Origin: Septoria linicola
Taxonomy: Eukaryota > Ascomycota > Dothideomycetes > Mycosphaerellales > Mycosphaerellaceae
DNA length: 64,000 bases
Direction: 5' to 3'
NCBI GenBank assembly: GCA_024114885.1
Contig: CP099426.1
Location: forward strand, 2,232,001 to 2,296,000
Below the pieces are notes generated by a model. It did no database searches and was not told the DNA's origin. It worked only from the letters and a program-made list of their open reading frames with translations. Of this stretch, positions 23,458 to 36,666 are shown in pieces. The position numbers and the translations under genes are program-made. Every line of letters starts with the position of its first letter. Positions within the stretch are counted from its first letter, which is position 1.

Positions 23458-25062
23458 GAAGGATAGTTAGTTAGTTATATAGGATAAGGTATAGGAATCT
23501 AAGAGCTATTCTTAGAGTAATAACTTGCCTTTAGCCTTAATTATAGAATAGGCTAACTTATCTTAGTTATTATCTTCTAATAGGGAATTATTATTACTTC
23601 TAGAACTAGAGTAAGTTCTAGAATCAGAACTAGAACTAGACTTCTAGGCTAAAAATCCTTTCTTTAGAAGCTTTCTAGACTTTTCTATCTTCTAAAACTA
23701 CTTACCTATTCTCTAGATAACCTTCTTTAGCTTATTATATAATAATAACTTATAGACAGCTTTCTTAATATATCTAGTATTTCTTAGTAAAGAGGATCTT
23801 CTAACTCTCTCTCTAAAAAATAATCCCTAAGGGTTCTTCTAGTTCTTAGTACTATTTCTCTACTAGGATAGTTTCTTAGTAGTAGAGAGGTTAGGACAAT
23901 CTTTTAACTAGTACTTCCCTTTCTTATAGAGCTAGTATATTAGTAGAGACTTTTCTTAGTAGGGCTACCTAGAATAGAATATAGCTAAACCTATATCTAT
24001 CTTATCTAGATTATCTCTTACCTCTTAAGACTTAAGTAGAAGGAGAATAGTATCTATATCTAAGAATAGTTAGGTTATAATAGTATCCTTAGCTACTTAG
24101 TATAATATAGGTAGGGACTATAGGAGATATTTTAGCCTTTTCTCTTAGCTCTAGTAGTAAGCTTTCTAAGGATTAATCTTAGTAATCCTCTTACCTAGGC
24201 CTCTAAGGTGTCTCTATACTTCCCTAATTATCTTATTAGGTAACATCCTAAATATAATAAACTACTTAATTAGACCTATAGTATAGGACTTTAGGACTCT
24301 ATTATACTTATTCTAGAGAATCACCTATATCTTAGCTACTAGTATAGTAACATACTATATCTCTAGCTCTATCTTATTATCTTTACTAATACTATATCTA
24401 ATACTAAACCTATATACTATATTGTCTTTTAAGAAGTATTAATTCTAAGTAATATATATCTAGAGACTAGTGTCCTACTAAACTATATATAGGTTCTCTC
24501 TAATAATTAGTTAGCTAATTACCTAGAACTAGTCCTTCTCTTCTAGCTTATCTATCTATAGCTTGAACTATCTCTTCTAGTTAGTTCTGTCTAGGATTAG
24601 AATCCTTTAGCTCTTCTTATCCTCTTAGTCTATTATAGAAATAGGTAAATAGAATAAATAATTAGTAGAATACTTTAGACTAGCTAAGGATTCTAGAGAA
24701 GAGTAATCTCTTATAGTAGAGAGACTAGCTCTAAGGGACAGAGATTCCTCGTATTTAGGAAATTACTAAGACTTAGATCTTTCTCTCTTAGTAGAGTTTC
24801 TATTACTAGGTAGTAGGAAGGCTAGGTAGCCTCTTCTAACTCTAGTAATACTAGGTGTAATAGTAGAGAACTAGGTAGGTATTAATAAAGTAGAAACATA
24901 CTACTATCTTATAGAGATCTTTACTAACTTATATACTACTAGGTATAAACTAGCTTTGTTAGTAATATAGTTAGAGAAACTTCTAGGCTCTAAATGTTTT
25001 CTATAAACTATAAGAGATATAAGTAACCTATACTAACATAGGTTACTCCTATTTAGTATATA
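23458..25062 (-). pseudogene. Copia gag remnant, element 1
   Basis: The minus-strand 5' coding part of Copia element 1, separated from its pol by hAT-I. It encodes the nucleocapsid-like gag region with the decayed CCHC zinc knuckle (about 23930-23880 on the minus strand), as described for element 2. A Ser/Asn-rich linker follows near 23580-23650. It is dead through RIP stops. Confidence 0.8.
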
Positions 25063-25079
25063 AACCCGGGCTTATAACC
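25063..25079 (-). other. Copia primer binding site, element 1
   Basis: On the minus strand GGTTATAAGCCCGGGTT abuts the 5' LTR. Undoing one TG-to-TA change gives a perfect complement to the anticodon arm of initiator tRNA-Met, implying a half-tRNA primer. Confidence 0.75.
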
Positions 25080-25356
25080 TGTTAAAAGTAGAGGGCGTAT
25101 TATATACTATATAATATTAAGGAGGATATAGCGTAGTAAAGAAGAATAGAGGATTAATCTTAAACTAACTTATATATATAGTATAGTAGTAATATACTAG
25201 GAACTAAATACAAAGTTAATTAAGTTAGTTATCTAAGAAAAGAAGAAAGAGAAGCAAGATATACTTCTTACTAAGCCTTAGGTAGATACCTTAGGTATCT
25301 AGAACTATACTTAGATATCTATGTCTAGACTAACTATCTAGGATATATTCTTAACA
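25080..25356 (-). repeat. Copia element 1, 5' LTR (277 bp)
   Basis: Ends TGTTAAAAG and TTAACA: both terminal TG and CA dinucleotides survive here. The target duplication CTATC follows at 25357-25361. Confidence 0.95.
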
Positions 25357-25361
25357 CTATC

Positions 25362-26096
25362 TTTATAAAGTATACTCTAGGCTATACTTTAGATCTATTA
25401 TAAAAACCTCTAGTAGTAATTTTCTATTATTAGGTAATATATACTAGTATAAAAGCTTATTTTTAAAAAAGTAATTATCTAAGTAGAATACTAGAGTATA
25501 TAAAGCTAATATTAAGTAAAAAAAAACTTATAAAGTAGAATATATTAGTTCTCTTATAAAGTATAATTAATTATAAGTTACTTATTTTATATAGTTTATA
25601 CTACTAGATTTCCTAATAAATACTTAAAGTTATATTATATATCTATTAAGACTTATTATATATAGTATACTACTACTCTATACTAGCTCTTACTATACCT
25701 AACTAAAGTATATAATATTAGATAGATATCTATCTAGTTCCTTTAGCTCTATATATAGACTAATATCTAAAATCTTAAAAATCTTAAAATCTCTATTTAT
25801 TTATTCGTTATTAACTTATTATATAACTAGAGTAAAGTTCTTTATACGATAATCTAGATATAAGAACTATAGTTACTATATAATCTAGTAGTATATCTTA
25901 CTAATTAGCTAATAATACTTAATTTAAGATATAAGACTAGTTTCTTAAATCTACTATATTAAGAGAAGAAAAAGAGATATTAGAATAATAACCTCTAGGT
26001 ATTAGCTACTATCTACGTAGCTAACGCTCTATAAATTTTAAAGTTAGTAGAACGAGTATAAACGACTTAGACTAAAGGTCGAGATTTTTAGAAATC
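25362..26096. other. AT-rich RIP-degraded stretch, right flank of Copia element 1
   Basis: It continues the sequence of 10307-10819 once the Copia insertion is removed. It is almost CpG-free up to about 26010. No gene, RNA or repeat was recognised. Confidence 0.55.
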
Positions 26097-26132
26097 TAAG
26101 CGTTACGTAGAGATAAGCGTTACGTATAGATA
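26097..26132 (+). repeat. Single TIR end related to the element at 9817-10306
   Basis: TAAGCGTTACGTAG, then TAAGCGTTACGTATAGATA, followed by CCTTCTAG. This matches the left end of the 490-bp element, including the doubled AAGCGTTACGTA unit and a preceding TA. No matching right end was found before 28845, so it may be the start of a larger element or a remnant. Confidence 0.55.
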
Positions 26133-27820
26133 CCTTCTAGAGTATTCAATTACGAGTAGGCTAGCTAACGATAAGTATATTAAAGACCTTAATACTATAT
26201 TTCCTCCTAGTAAGTCTATAGCTACGTAGTATTAAGCGGATCTCTATATAAAATTGCCTAAAAATCTACTTAGTAGTTTTATAGGCTCTTTCGCTAGCGA
26301 TATATAGAAACCCGAGGATTACGATAGCCTAGGTAGCGTTAGGATCTAGAGCTCTTTACTACGATACTTCGTAGTTCGTCGTCTATAGAAAAGATAAGAG
26401 TATTCTAGTAATATATAAGAAACAGGATCTCTAGTCGATACGCGACGTACTAGTCTACTACTACGCCGTTAGTATAGAAGGACACTAGCCTTAGGTTACG
26501 TATATCTCTAGTAAGTCTAGTAGCGAAGTCTAAAATCAATTTATAGAATCGCCTAGTATCCTTACTCTACTCGAATATACTAACTGTCTCTAGTACTAGT
26601 ATCTAGCTGTTTTATACTAGTATATTAGCTATTACTTACTCTACGTAAACACTATTAGCTCTTTAATTCTCGAAATCTATAGTCGCCGTCTTTAGATAAG
26701 TACGTTACTATCTATAACTTAGAAAAGGAAGCTAAATAATACTATAGCTTACTTAACGTTAATACTTTTAAAGTACTTTCCTATATATAAGGCTTGCCTC
26801 CTACGCTATATAGTGCTTTAGATACTAAGCTTAATAAACTCGAAGTAGATCTCTAAGCTAGATTAATACGATATAGGGTAGCTTAAAGATAGGCGCTTTA
26901 GTACGTACTATACTATCTAATTAAGCTTAGTATAGATAGATAGAGAGGACTAGCGTACTACTATAAACAGGTAGTAGCCGGTCGCCTATATCGATACGTA
27001 CTATATAGCGCTAAGTATAGCTATATAGACCTACCTTAACTATATCCTAGTTAAATTATAGCGATTATTTCGTACGACGGCGCTAGAGCGTTTATTATAC
27101 TATTCTCTACTATTTAGGTTTAGTAGTATTAATTTAGTAGAGTCTATAGGTATATAGGATAGTATAGCTTTATAAGTATCTAGTTTACTATACGCGTATT
27201 AAGAGTAAGGGTATTAGTATAGTTATATTATTATTAGATATTTGTTTAAAAGTAAGAAGTAGCTAAAGCCGTACTATTAGATAATCTAATTAGTTTAGCT
27301 ATATTAACCGAGCTCGCTTATATATGCTTAATATTAAATTCGATAGCTTAAGACTCTAAATTCCTCGTAATCTATTATTATAATTATAGTATAGTTTCTT
27401 CTATTACTAAATAATATTACTAAAATATACTAGATAGACAAGCTTAGTAGTATAAAATAAAGCTTAGATAGTTAGCTAAATTTCTATATAGAAATATTTC
27501 TATATTTATATAGTTCTAGTATTAGAAATTTAAGCTCGTTTTCTTATCGTATTTCTAAATTAATAAACTGTTACTTTCTAGTCTAATCTAAGATCTAACC
27601 CTAATATTATATTTATATCTTTATAGAACCTTATAATAATATATATAACTAAATAAACTATAACGATTCTAATAGGAAAACGTATTTACTCTAAAACGCG
27701 TTATATATAGCGTAATAGTAGTTAGAAGCGCGTTTAGTAATATCTTAGAGTTATAACTTACGAGTTTATAGAGATTTAGAAGAGCTAGATAGTTACTTTA
27801 ATAATAATAATAATATAATA
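26133..27820 (+). other. Unassigned RIP-degraded sequence with possible coding traces
   Basis: The plus strand gives long stretches readable through RIP stops, for example RRTSLLLRR near 26430 and LYYYQIF near 27225. I could not match these to any family. An AT-rich part follows from about 27330 to 27820. It could be the body of the element beginning at 26097 or the 5' region of hAT-II. Confidence 0.35.
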
Positions 27821-27828
27821 GCGCGTTG

Positions 27829-28845
27829 AAAACATAGCGATAGACGCGACTATAGATATCGTAGAGTTAGAGCTTAGTTTAGAGACTATTATCGATAACC
27901 TTACTAAGTTATATACCGAATCGTAGCTTCCTAGAGCTTATTCTAGCTATTATAGTTATACTAGATTTCTTATAGATAGACTACGCTTTAAAGGCTTTAT
28001 ACTAACTCTCTCTAGTAAATACTCTAAAACGAGCTAGTACTAGAAACTAGAGATTAGAGTAGAGTTAACTAAGGTAGCGACTAGTACGCGTTACTAGCTC
28101 TATAGAGTATACTTTAAGAAGCCTAGTTCTTAAGGCTTAGTATTAAAGAGTATTACCTCGACTATACGACTAATCGACTATCTATATAATCTAGCTTTTA
28201 GTAAAGGTTACTACTAGACGCGAGATAGTAAGTATATACTACTAGTAGTAGGTATAGGTTATAAACGAAAAGCTAAAACTAATAGAGATATACGAGCCTC
28301 TTTCGCTACTAAATAATAATATATAGACGACTATACTATCTTTAATCGAATTAGCTAGTAGAAGGTATATCTCGAGTAGAAGATAGGCGACGATTAATTA
28401 CTTCGTAATACTACCTTAAAGCGATTACGTTAGCTCCTTAGCTTCTAAAACTAATATATTTTAGACCTTATACCTTAGAACTATATAACCTACTAGCGTT
28501 AGTTAATAAAGCTATTTACTAGCTTAAAACTAGCTATCTAACGCTTTATAAGTAAGGTATAGAGCGACGTTATCGTATCCCTTAATAGTTAGAAGTCTAA
28601 TAACGAGCTAGAGTTAATAGAGATATTTAGATACTTTATTAATAAATATAGTTATAATCGTATAGTAATACTAGGCTTACGTAACATGTTTAGCTCGTAC
28701 GATTTATTAGATATTATAGATACTATACTAGAGGTTATCTACGAATAGGGTATTAAGAAGAAGGTTAAATACTTTATATCTAATAACGTAAATAGTAACG
28801 ATAAGGTATACTAATTACTCGCTACCTTACTTAGCCTTAATCTAC
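27829..28845 (+). pseudogene. hAT-II transposase, N-terminal part, broken by Gypsy copy B
   Basis: The N-terminal part of a hAT-superfamily transposase unrelated in detail to hAT-I. One plus-strand frame, read through RIP stops, gives a basic N-terminal region, FNRISQQKVYLEQ, then the start of the RNase H-like catalytic domain. There SLNSQKSNNELELI corresponds to the first catalytic region, where Asp is expected and appears as Asn after RIP. Next come NRIVILGLRNMF, SYDLLDIIDTILEVI and YFISNNVNSNDKVYQLL, the equivalent of the conserved DNA-x-ND motif. The frame stops at 28845, exactly where the Gypsy LTR begins. The C-terminal half must lie beyond the right edge of the window. No hAT terminus was located upstream. 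Confidence 0.8.
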
Positions 28846-29125
28846 TAGTAAGGTAAAGGCCTACCTATATACTATACTTAGTACTTTTAGTATAAAAGTA
28901 AGGTAGTAGCTCGTTTCTAAGATAGTAATATTTACTCTACTTAATTAATTTAATGTCCTACGGTCCTAGTATAAGGCTCTTAGTCCTAGAGCTACTATTT
29001 TAAGCTCGTTACTACTATTTAATTAACGTATTATAAGACTATTACTCTTCGAACAGGTCTTGTTCTATAGCGACTACTCTTATACCTACCTAGGAGGTTA
29101 GTATTAGAGTAGTTATTATCTATTA
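28846..29125 (+). repeat. Gypsy 5' LTR, copy B (280 bp)
   Basis: TAGTAAGG...CTATTA, matching 8984-9263 and 36667-36945 end to end. It retains GAACAGGTCTTGTTC near 29060. Confidence 0.93.
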
Positions 29126-30065
29126 ATAGAGCCGAAGATAGAGCTATCTCTTCTCTCGTATACCGAGACTAGAAGTATAGAGGGTAGATAGTAGCCTTAA
29201 AGCGAGAACTAACGTACTATAAACATTAATAAGAGGCCTAAAGAAGCCTACGTAAGAGGCGACTTAAAGGGCTATAATAATATAGAAGCCTCTAGAATAT
29301 AGATATCGCTCTAACCTAGAAAAGTTATAAACCTCTAGTATCTCTTAGTACGGATCTATTTAGCGATTATCGTATAGATAGTAAGGCGACTTACTATATT
29401 AGAGATTTACTTAGGGTCTCTATACCTATAATAGTCTTCGATTAGACCCCGGTTTAGCGTGAAAACGCTCTTATTTAGATAGCGTAGAGACTATAGGATA
29501 GGCCGGACCTATCTAGGTAATCTCGTATCCTCTAGTATATAGATCGCTTAGAATAAGCTCTAGTACGGCGTTAGACGCTAATCGTTTAGCTAAGGACACT
29601 AATCACGTCTAAGGCCTCGGACCTAGTATATAGTATAGGCTAACGTAATATTATACTACTATAGTTATATAGCGAATTACTCGAATAAGCGAGACGGACG
29701 CGCCTAGCTATAAATAGTCGAACTATACGACACGATATACCTTACTTATTAGGTATAATTAATATAGCTCTAGTATTATAAAGAAAAGTTTAACGTTTAC
29801 CTTTCGATAGCTAATAAAATTTTAGACTCTTGTTTTTTTAGTTATCGTTTTAAACGATAACTATATTTTATTTAAAAACCTTAATTAAAGAGAGTATAAT
29901 ATACTCTTAGAATATCTTCGAACGAGCTCTATAAGTGAATTAGTATCTATTAGCTAGCCTAAAACACTAGATAGTAGCTTATCTAACCTACTTAATAAGC
30001 AAATTCGAAGATTACTAGTAAAGCTACTATCTACTTTTACTTTATTCTCTCTACTAGACAACGAC
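29126..30065 (+). other. Gypsy leader region, copy B
   Basis: An untranslated leader of about 940 bp between LTR and gag, shared with copy C (36946-37461 plus 52000-52429). No ORF is readable. It contains the 23-bp near-palindrome at 29840-29862. A primer binding site should start at 29126 but I could not match it to a tRNA with confidence. Confidence 0.6.
29840..29862. repeat. 23-bp near-palindrome in leader, copy B
   Basis: Arms AGTTATCG and CGATAACT around a T/A centre; the best-preserved instance of the element's recurring palindrome. It lies 204 bp before the gag ATG. Confidence 0.75.
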
Positions 30066-32790
30066 ATGTCTATAGAAGCGGAGGACTAAGGAGGTACTAA
30101 CCTTAACCCTAACGCTAATATCTTTTAAGGACCGAGCTTAGGAGGTAGACTATCTATAGCGTAGTTCTAGCTACTTACAGAGACTATCTAAGTAACCTAA
30201 AGCTAGAAGGTAATTATCGCTTAGGTTCCGCTACTATCTAGCTCGGACTAGAATCCCTTCTTTAATAAGAAGAACGTAACCGAGTATATTAAGCGCTTTA
30301 AAGTACTATATAGGAACTACGCTATTCTACTTATTAATAATAATAAGTAGCTTTATAAGAAGTTACTTACTTAGGTTATAGTTATCTAACGTAGACGATA
30401 CTAGCGCCTTAATAGTTTCTATAATCAAAACTATACTAAGTTCAAGGAGTTAATTATTAAGAAATACTAAAAGTATAATAATATATATATACTTAGAAAC
30501 CGCTACTATATAGAGAACCTTTATAAGGTCAACTATAGCGAGGATAATAATCTCTTAGAGTACTTAAGGTAGTTTATACTCTACTCTAATACTATACCTA
30601 CTTCGTATATAGACGAGCGTTCCTATACTCTTCTATTTATATAAGGCCTTCTATTTCGTTTTAGTAAGAGACTCTAGACCTATCTTAGGTTAGACCTTAA
30701 TAATAGTAACTTAGATTATAGTAAGCTCTTAAAGACAGCCTAGCGTTAGATTAATAGTAATAAGGACTTTAAATTAGAAGTATATAACGAAGGCGGTAGA
30801 GATATCTAGTAGTTATACGAAGTAGTAAAGAAGTCCGCTCTAAGGCTAAACTCTAAGTTTAAGGCTAGAGAAATAGTAGTCTATAAAGGCCGTAAACTAG
30901 TAAGCGTCGATAATATTACCGCTAGTATATAAGACCTTGTAATTACTACGATTCGTCGACTCGAAGAAGAAGGCCTATAGCTACTACGCTCGTCGATAGG
31001 CTAGTAGGTAAAGTCTTACGATCACGACTATCTATATATTCTAAGTCCTACTTATAGCTAGGAGATTTCGGTTAATTTAGCTACGATAGATAATAGGTTA
31101 ATAATTAAGGCCTATATAGCGATCGCTCTAAAGATTTTAGGTTATTAGATATATAGGCTCGAAGGCTATATAGCTATAAACTACGAGTACCTATAGTAGT
31201 TTAAGACTAAGAGCTTAATATATAGAGATCTAAAGACTAGTATTATATATTATAGAACGCCTCGCCTAGGTATAGAAAAGATATAGTACTACTAGGATAA
31301 GGAACTACTAAAGCTATTTATATTAATAGGAGTATTAGAGTAGCGCTATAGAAAGATTAATCTTGAAAATATAGATCGTTTATTAACGCTAAGAGCGAGC
31401 TAGTAGAGGATAGCGAACAAGGCAGCTAGTATTAACGGTCCTATTAATATTAGTTAAGTCGCTTCTATTATATAGGAGGATTAGGACGATCTAATCGGCG
31501 CCTACGTAGCTAGAGATAGCGTAAAGACAAAGTAGAACCTAAATCCTTCTCGTTCGGTTAGAGGATAGCTAATAGGAGTATAGAAGCGGATTACGACCTA
31601 GGCTATAGCTATAAGAACCCGCGCTTATCGTTACTCTCGTATTAAAGAGGTTAAAGATAAAAACTAGCTGGCTCCTTACCTTATAGATATAGAAGAGTTA
31701 GAGGATTCTTAAACTTAGAGACGTAATAACGATAAGATCGAGGATAAGTAGATATACGACTACCTAAATAGTCTACTAGTTCTAGTCGCTCCTATATATA
31801 CTTAAAAGTAGAAGAAGGTAAAGGAGCCTCTAAAGACCAAGCGTATAGATAACTACCTTCGAGCTACGTACGCTAATAATAACGCTAACGTCTTCTAGAT
31901 AGATAAAATACTCGAATCTAAGGTCTAGTTAAGCTTAGTAGAGATTATTCTCTATAGTAAGCGAGCGTCGTATTCCTTATAGAGTCGTGTTCTAAACGAT
32001 ATAGATCTACTTAAGAAGCTTAATAAGCTCTATATAAAGAAGCGTACGAATAGAGATAGTAGAGCTAAGATTAGCGTATATTCCTTACTATCTAAAGCCT
32101 TTAGCGAGTAGGTAGAGGAGAAGCTAATAAAGGCTGTCTTAGCGACCGATATTAAGACCTTCTAAGCTACTACTATAGCGATTAATATAGTAAAGCCTAG
32201 GCTCGCTTCTAAGCTTTATAAGCGAACTAATAATATCCTTCTATTATTTAATAATATCTATTAGATTATTTTAAGTATCTACGTACCTACGAAGTACGGC
32301 TCTCGAATAATAGCTTACGAGTCTTTAATTAACGAGAGAGCTAAGTTAATAATTATACCGATCGAATACGTTCGAAAGCTTTAAGTTAGTATAACCCCTC
32401 TTAGTAATATTACTATAGGAGGAGTTAGAGGCAAGGTTACTTTCGTTAGGTACTACCTAGAGATATTAATCGATACCTTTAGCGTAAGAGTTACTATACT
32501 ATTTCTAGTCTTACTAGTAAATAGCTCGATCTTACTTAGCTAGCTATAAGCGTAGCGAGTACGTCTAGCTTCTAAGAACTACGATAATAGCTCTTAAGAG
32601 GGCTTAATTAGTACTCTAGATAGCCGTATTATTATATTTACTAGTTTTAATAGCTATAGTAATATACGTACTATAGAACAAGTCCTAGGAAAAGCTAGAG
32701 TACTAAGGAACTAGCTCTAGTCGATAGTACGAGTTTAGTAGAGGCTCTAATATATATATCGCGTTAAGATTTAATAGAAGTTAGTATCCG
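30066..32790 (+). pseudogene. Gypsy gag (and probable protease) remnant, copy B
   Basis: The structural gene of the Gypsy element. The start ATG at 30066 is kept in both copies that show it. The frame continues for about 900 codons through RIP stops. The N-terminal half is the capsid-like region (for example NVTEYIKRFK, then RYQRLNSFY), followed by a long basic middle part. Near 32400-32560 lies GGVRGKVTF, then LIDTFSVRVTI and LVLLA; an aspartic-protease assignment of this part is possible, the catalytic DTG-type triplet being altered. The following pol is in the -1 frame. It is inactivated by RIP. Confidence 0.85.
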
Positions 32791-35700
32791 AACTCTAACT
32801 TTTAGTAATTACTAGCTAAAGGATATAGAGTATACTATCGAGGACTCTAGATCTTATATTAGCGAGGAGTAGAGAGAGGGATTATAAGCTTTTCAAGCTT
32901 CTACTACCCTTTCCGAGTAAGGTTTAGTAGTTAGAGGTAAAAACTCTACTTAGAGAGGTTAGCTAGCGGAACGTTCTATAGTTACCTTTTTAAACGATAA
33001 TTACGTTATACCTTCTATAATATACTTTAAACTATACTAGTAGTATAGATAGATAAGCGATTAGTACTAGTATTCGTTTATAGTTATCGATAGCTCTAAA
33101 CTCTTAGAGAATTAAGTCTTTAACTACCTTATATAGTAGTTATTATATATAAAGGTAATCTACTTTAGAGACTATTTTATAGCGGACTTAATTAGACAAA
33201 GTACCTCTCTACGATAGTAGCTCGAACTATTAAGACAGGTTAATTATAGCTAGACTTAAATATAGTATAACTATCTCGTAGTAGCGGCCGTCGAAGGTAA
33301 TATCGCTAAATTTAGCTAAAATAGTCGACTTAAGAAGCTTTTACTAGCTACTAGCGAAGCTAAGCTAGCTTGTACTAACGAGCGAGACTTATACTAGAGT
33401 ATTAGGTATAGTTTTAAAGAGGCTATACTAGTACCTTAATTAAGCTAGGGTTCGAATTATAGAAGCGAATACTTAATAATTACCTATAAGAAGCTTAGAG
33501 AGGCGGAGCTAGCTATCTAAGAACCTAGACCCTACGACGAGGTTATTTCTAATAAAGTAGACGACGAGCTTAGCGAAGAGACGTATATTATCTCGGCCGC
33601 TATTAATATAGTAGTAGAGAGAGCTTATAATAAAGAAGCTATAGGGTAGCGGAAGCTAGATAACTATATTAGCGCCTATACTCTTTATAAGCGAGTTACT
33701 AATAAGATAAAACTAGTAAATACGGATATTACTATAACTAATAGCTTAAACCCTAGCGGATTAAAAGACTAGCGACAGACTTATATTAAGAAAGAAGTAG
33801 CTATACTACCTAGTACTAGACCTTACGATAGTAAGTACTTAACTAAGAGGTTCTCGACGATCGAGCCTAGATTACGCCTAACGCTCGAATAGCTTATAAA
33901 GTTCAAACCTAGTATAGAACTACTACTAAAGGAGCTGGATTTATTATACTATATACTAAGGAATCGAGAAGCTACCTTTACGTAGGACTTTACGTATTTA
34001 GGCCGAATTAATCCTAATATTACTCTACTATAGAAGATTTAGATAGTTCCTTACGAGCTATAGTAGTATCTAGGCTTTAAGCTAAACCTATCTCTACGAT
34101 ATATAGTAGAGGACATACTAAGACAACGAATCTAAGCTAGAACTCTTAAGCTATACTATAGTACCTATCGAAACCTATACTTCCTTATTAGTAAGAAGAT
34201 AGAGGTAGGTAAGCTAAAGAAGTATCGATTAATTAACGTAGCTTAGAAGTTTAATTAAGTTACTATAAGAGATTCGAACTTACTACTCGACGCTAAGGGT
34301 TTCTCTAAGGACTTTACTAGTTACGCGCTAGCCTCGTTAGTTAATATCTTCTCTAGATATAACTAAGTCCTACTCGATAAATTATATAGAGACCTTATAA
34401 GCTTTGATTTACCGCTAGGGCTATTATAGTAGACAACGTTACTATAAGGAGCTACGAATTCTATTACCTAGTTCGTTCGTATTATTAATCAAGTACTTAT
34501 AGAGTATGTCTCGTATAAGGTATAGCCGTTCCTTAATAATATTAGTATTAAAGAGCCTAAGACGAAGTACGATAGTAAAGAGGTTAAACCTAGCCTCTAC
34601 TACTACGTTATTAAATATATTATAGCTATAGACGATATTCTCTATAATATAGAACAGGCTAATATAATAGTAGCTTTTAATAAGCTATAGCTCTATTACG
34701 AATAACTAGTAATCGTTAGTTACTTTACTAGTATCGATAGTCGCTATCTAGACTTCGTAAGAGTAGTAAAGATTAAGAAATAGCCGACTCTAGAGAATTA
34801 GAAGAAGGTTCGAATCTTCCTCGGCGTAGTTACGTACTACTACGTCTAGGTTAAAGGTTTCACGATTATCCTTACTCTACTATTTAAACTCTTATAGAAG
34901 GATACTAAGTTTTAATAGACTACCGAATACTAACTAGCTAAAGACGTCGTCTTAAAGGCACTAGTTTCAGCTCTAGCCCTAGTTACTCTTAACTATAGAG
35001 AAGAGATAGGACTTATTATCGTAGACGTAGATTCGAGTAGTAAAGGTTAGAGATATACGCTTTCCTAATATAATCGAGACGAGCTACTTCTCTACTATCT
35101 AGTTTAGTATAAGTCCGGCCTATTTAACCTAGTAGAAGTTAAGTATAATACTAGAAAGCGCGAATACCTTAGTATACTAAAGGTATTAAAGAAGCTGAAA
35201 CTATAATTGTTTAGAGTATACTTTTAGCTAGAGATTAATATAAATACCCTTGTTTACTAGCTTAATAAGGCTACCTCTAATTTACCGATTATAGTAAAAA
35301 GGCCTAGCTAGTATAGATCTACCTCTTCGACTTTAACGTTATATATATTCCTAGTAAGAAGTATATAGCTCTAGATTCTTTATCGAGGAAGCCTACTATA
35401 CCTAAAGATATAGAGGCTATAGAGTAGGAAGAAGACGTAGATCTAATAATTAACGAGTAATTCTTTAATATCTTTTACGTTAACGCTTTCTCTATATAGA
35501 TAATTTAGAGCGAGCTACCTACGATTAATAGGATCTACTCTTAAGAGTTAATAAATATCGCTTTCGTACTTATACGAATATAAAGATCTAAGAGAGTTTC
35601 TAATAACGAGTACAAGCGGTTAAGAAAGAAGTGTCGGCTATTTTATATTAAGAATAACTAGCTCTAGCGTTAAGAGCGAGTAGCTAGACCTCTATAGCGA

Positions 35701-36666
35701 GTTATTAATAAACCTAAAGCGCGAGCTCGTATTATTAAGATATACTATTATAAGAATAGTTATCGTAGCGCTAAATAGATATATAATCTTATCTAGAAAC
35801 GATAGTAGTAGGATAGGGTTTAAGCTTAAATCTCGCTCGTTATTTAGTAATATACTATTTATAGTCTTTAGTATAGGAGATAGGTATCTAGAGAACTATA
35901 GATCCCGCTCTAAGTTATAGTCGGCTAGAGGTAGTATATCGACGGCTTATATATCTCGAAGAACTATTCGTTAATAGTTACGCGCGAATCTCTATTACGC
36001 TAGCTAGAAGTATATATGTTCTAGTACCTAGCGAAGAGTATCTCCTTAGTATAGATAGTAAGGTTTATATAGGAAGAGATCTTTTACTAGTAGAGTACTA
36101 CTATAGAAGTTATCCTTAATAACTATAAGACTAACCTTAGTAATATAGAGAAGCTACTACTATCGTATAGTATTAAACGTATTAATATTTCGCTATACTA
36201 TCCTTAGTCTAACGCTATTATTAAAGTCGGCTATAAGACAATATTAGACGCTTACTTAAAGCTCTCTAATAGTAGCCTTTATACGATTCGTAACTATATT
36301 CTAGCGGTTCTATAGGTAGAGAGAACGATAATAGTCTCTACTACTAGTCTAATACCGTTAGAGGTAATAATTAGGCGTAAAGTAGTACTACTAATCGAGC
36401 TAGAATACCGTACCTTCCGGATTATAGATTAGAGTAAGGTTAAGACTAGAGTAGAGCTCCTTACGATTTAAGCTTAAGCCCTAGAAGCTATAGAAACGAC
36501 TATAGAAGAAGGACGACTATATTAATAGCGTCTCTAAGAATAGAACAAGGCGTACTTTAATAAATATCGCTATATAGATCTTACTATACTAAAGGAAAGA
36601 GATCTCGTATTAGTATACTACTCTAAGTTAAAAACTAGCTTCTTCTATAAGCTTACGTTTAGGTAG
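32777..36666 (+). pseudogene. Gypsy pol remnant, copy B, truncated in the integrase region
   Basis: Collinear with pol of copies A and C: RT at about 34200-34950, RNase H to about 35410, integrase from about 35620. It ends at 36666 inside the segment after SKLKTSFFYKLTF, where copy C begins, so the basic C-terminal tail is missing. Its frame is -1 relative to gag upstream, as in copy C. Confidence 0.9.

Larger units (their letters stand above)
10820..25356 (-). mobile_element. Ty1/Copia element 1 interrupted by hAT-I
   Basis: A complete Copia-class LTR retrotransposon in reverse orientation. Its 277-bp LTRs lie at 10820-11096 and 25080-25356, and the 5-bp target duplication CTATC is present on both sides. 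About 6.3 kb is Copia sequence; the other 8232 bp are a hAT-I element inserted at 15218-23449, between the gag and protease regions. Copia parts are gag (23458-25060, minus) and the remaining pol (11240-15209, minus). Between the pol end and the 3' LTR is a short non-coding stretch. Unlike the Gypsy and hAT parts, the Copia sequence is nearly devoid of CpG as well as CpA and TpG. Confidence 0.95.
28846..36666 (+). mobile_element. Ty3/Gypsy copy B, 5' part, broken by copy C
   Basis: It begins with a 280-bp LTR (28846-29125) and a leader of about 940 bp, then gag (30066-about 32790) and pol (to 36666). At 36666, inside the integrase, it ends abruptly where the LTR of copy C starts, so copy C is inserted into copy B. 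The rest of B should lie right of the window. The five bases before the LTR, TCTAC (28841-28845), are the presumed target duplication, whose partner is outside. GGTAG (36662-36666) is the presumed duplication made by copy C. Confidence 0.93.

Noticed and set aside
26133..27820. A tyrosine recombinase or Starship-type captain gene
   Set aside because: I looked for the conserved R-H-x-R...Y layout and could not find it; only generic RR-rich segments appear.
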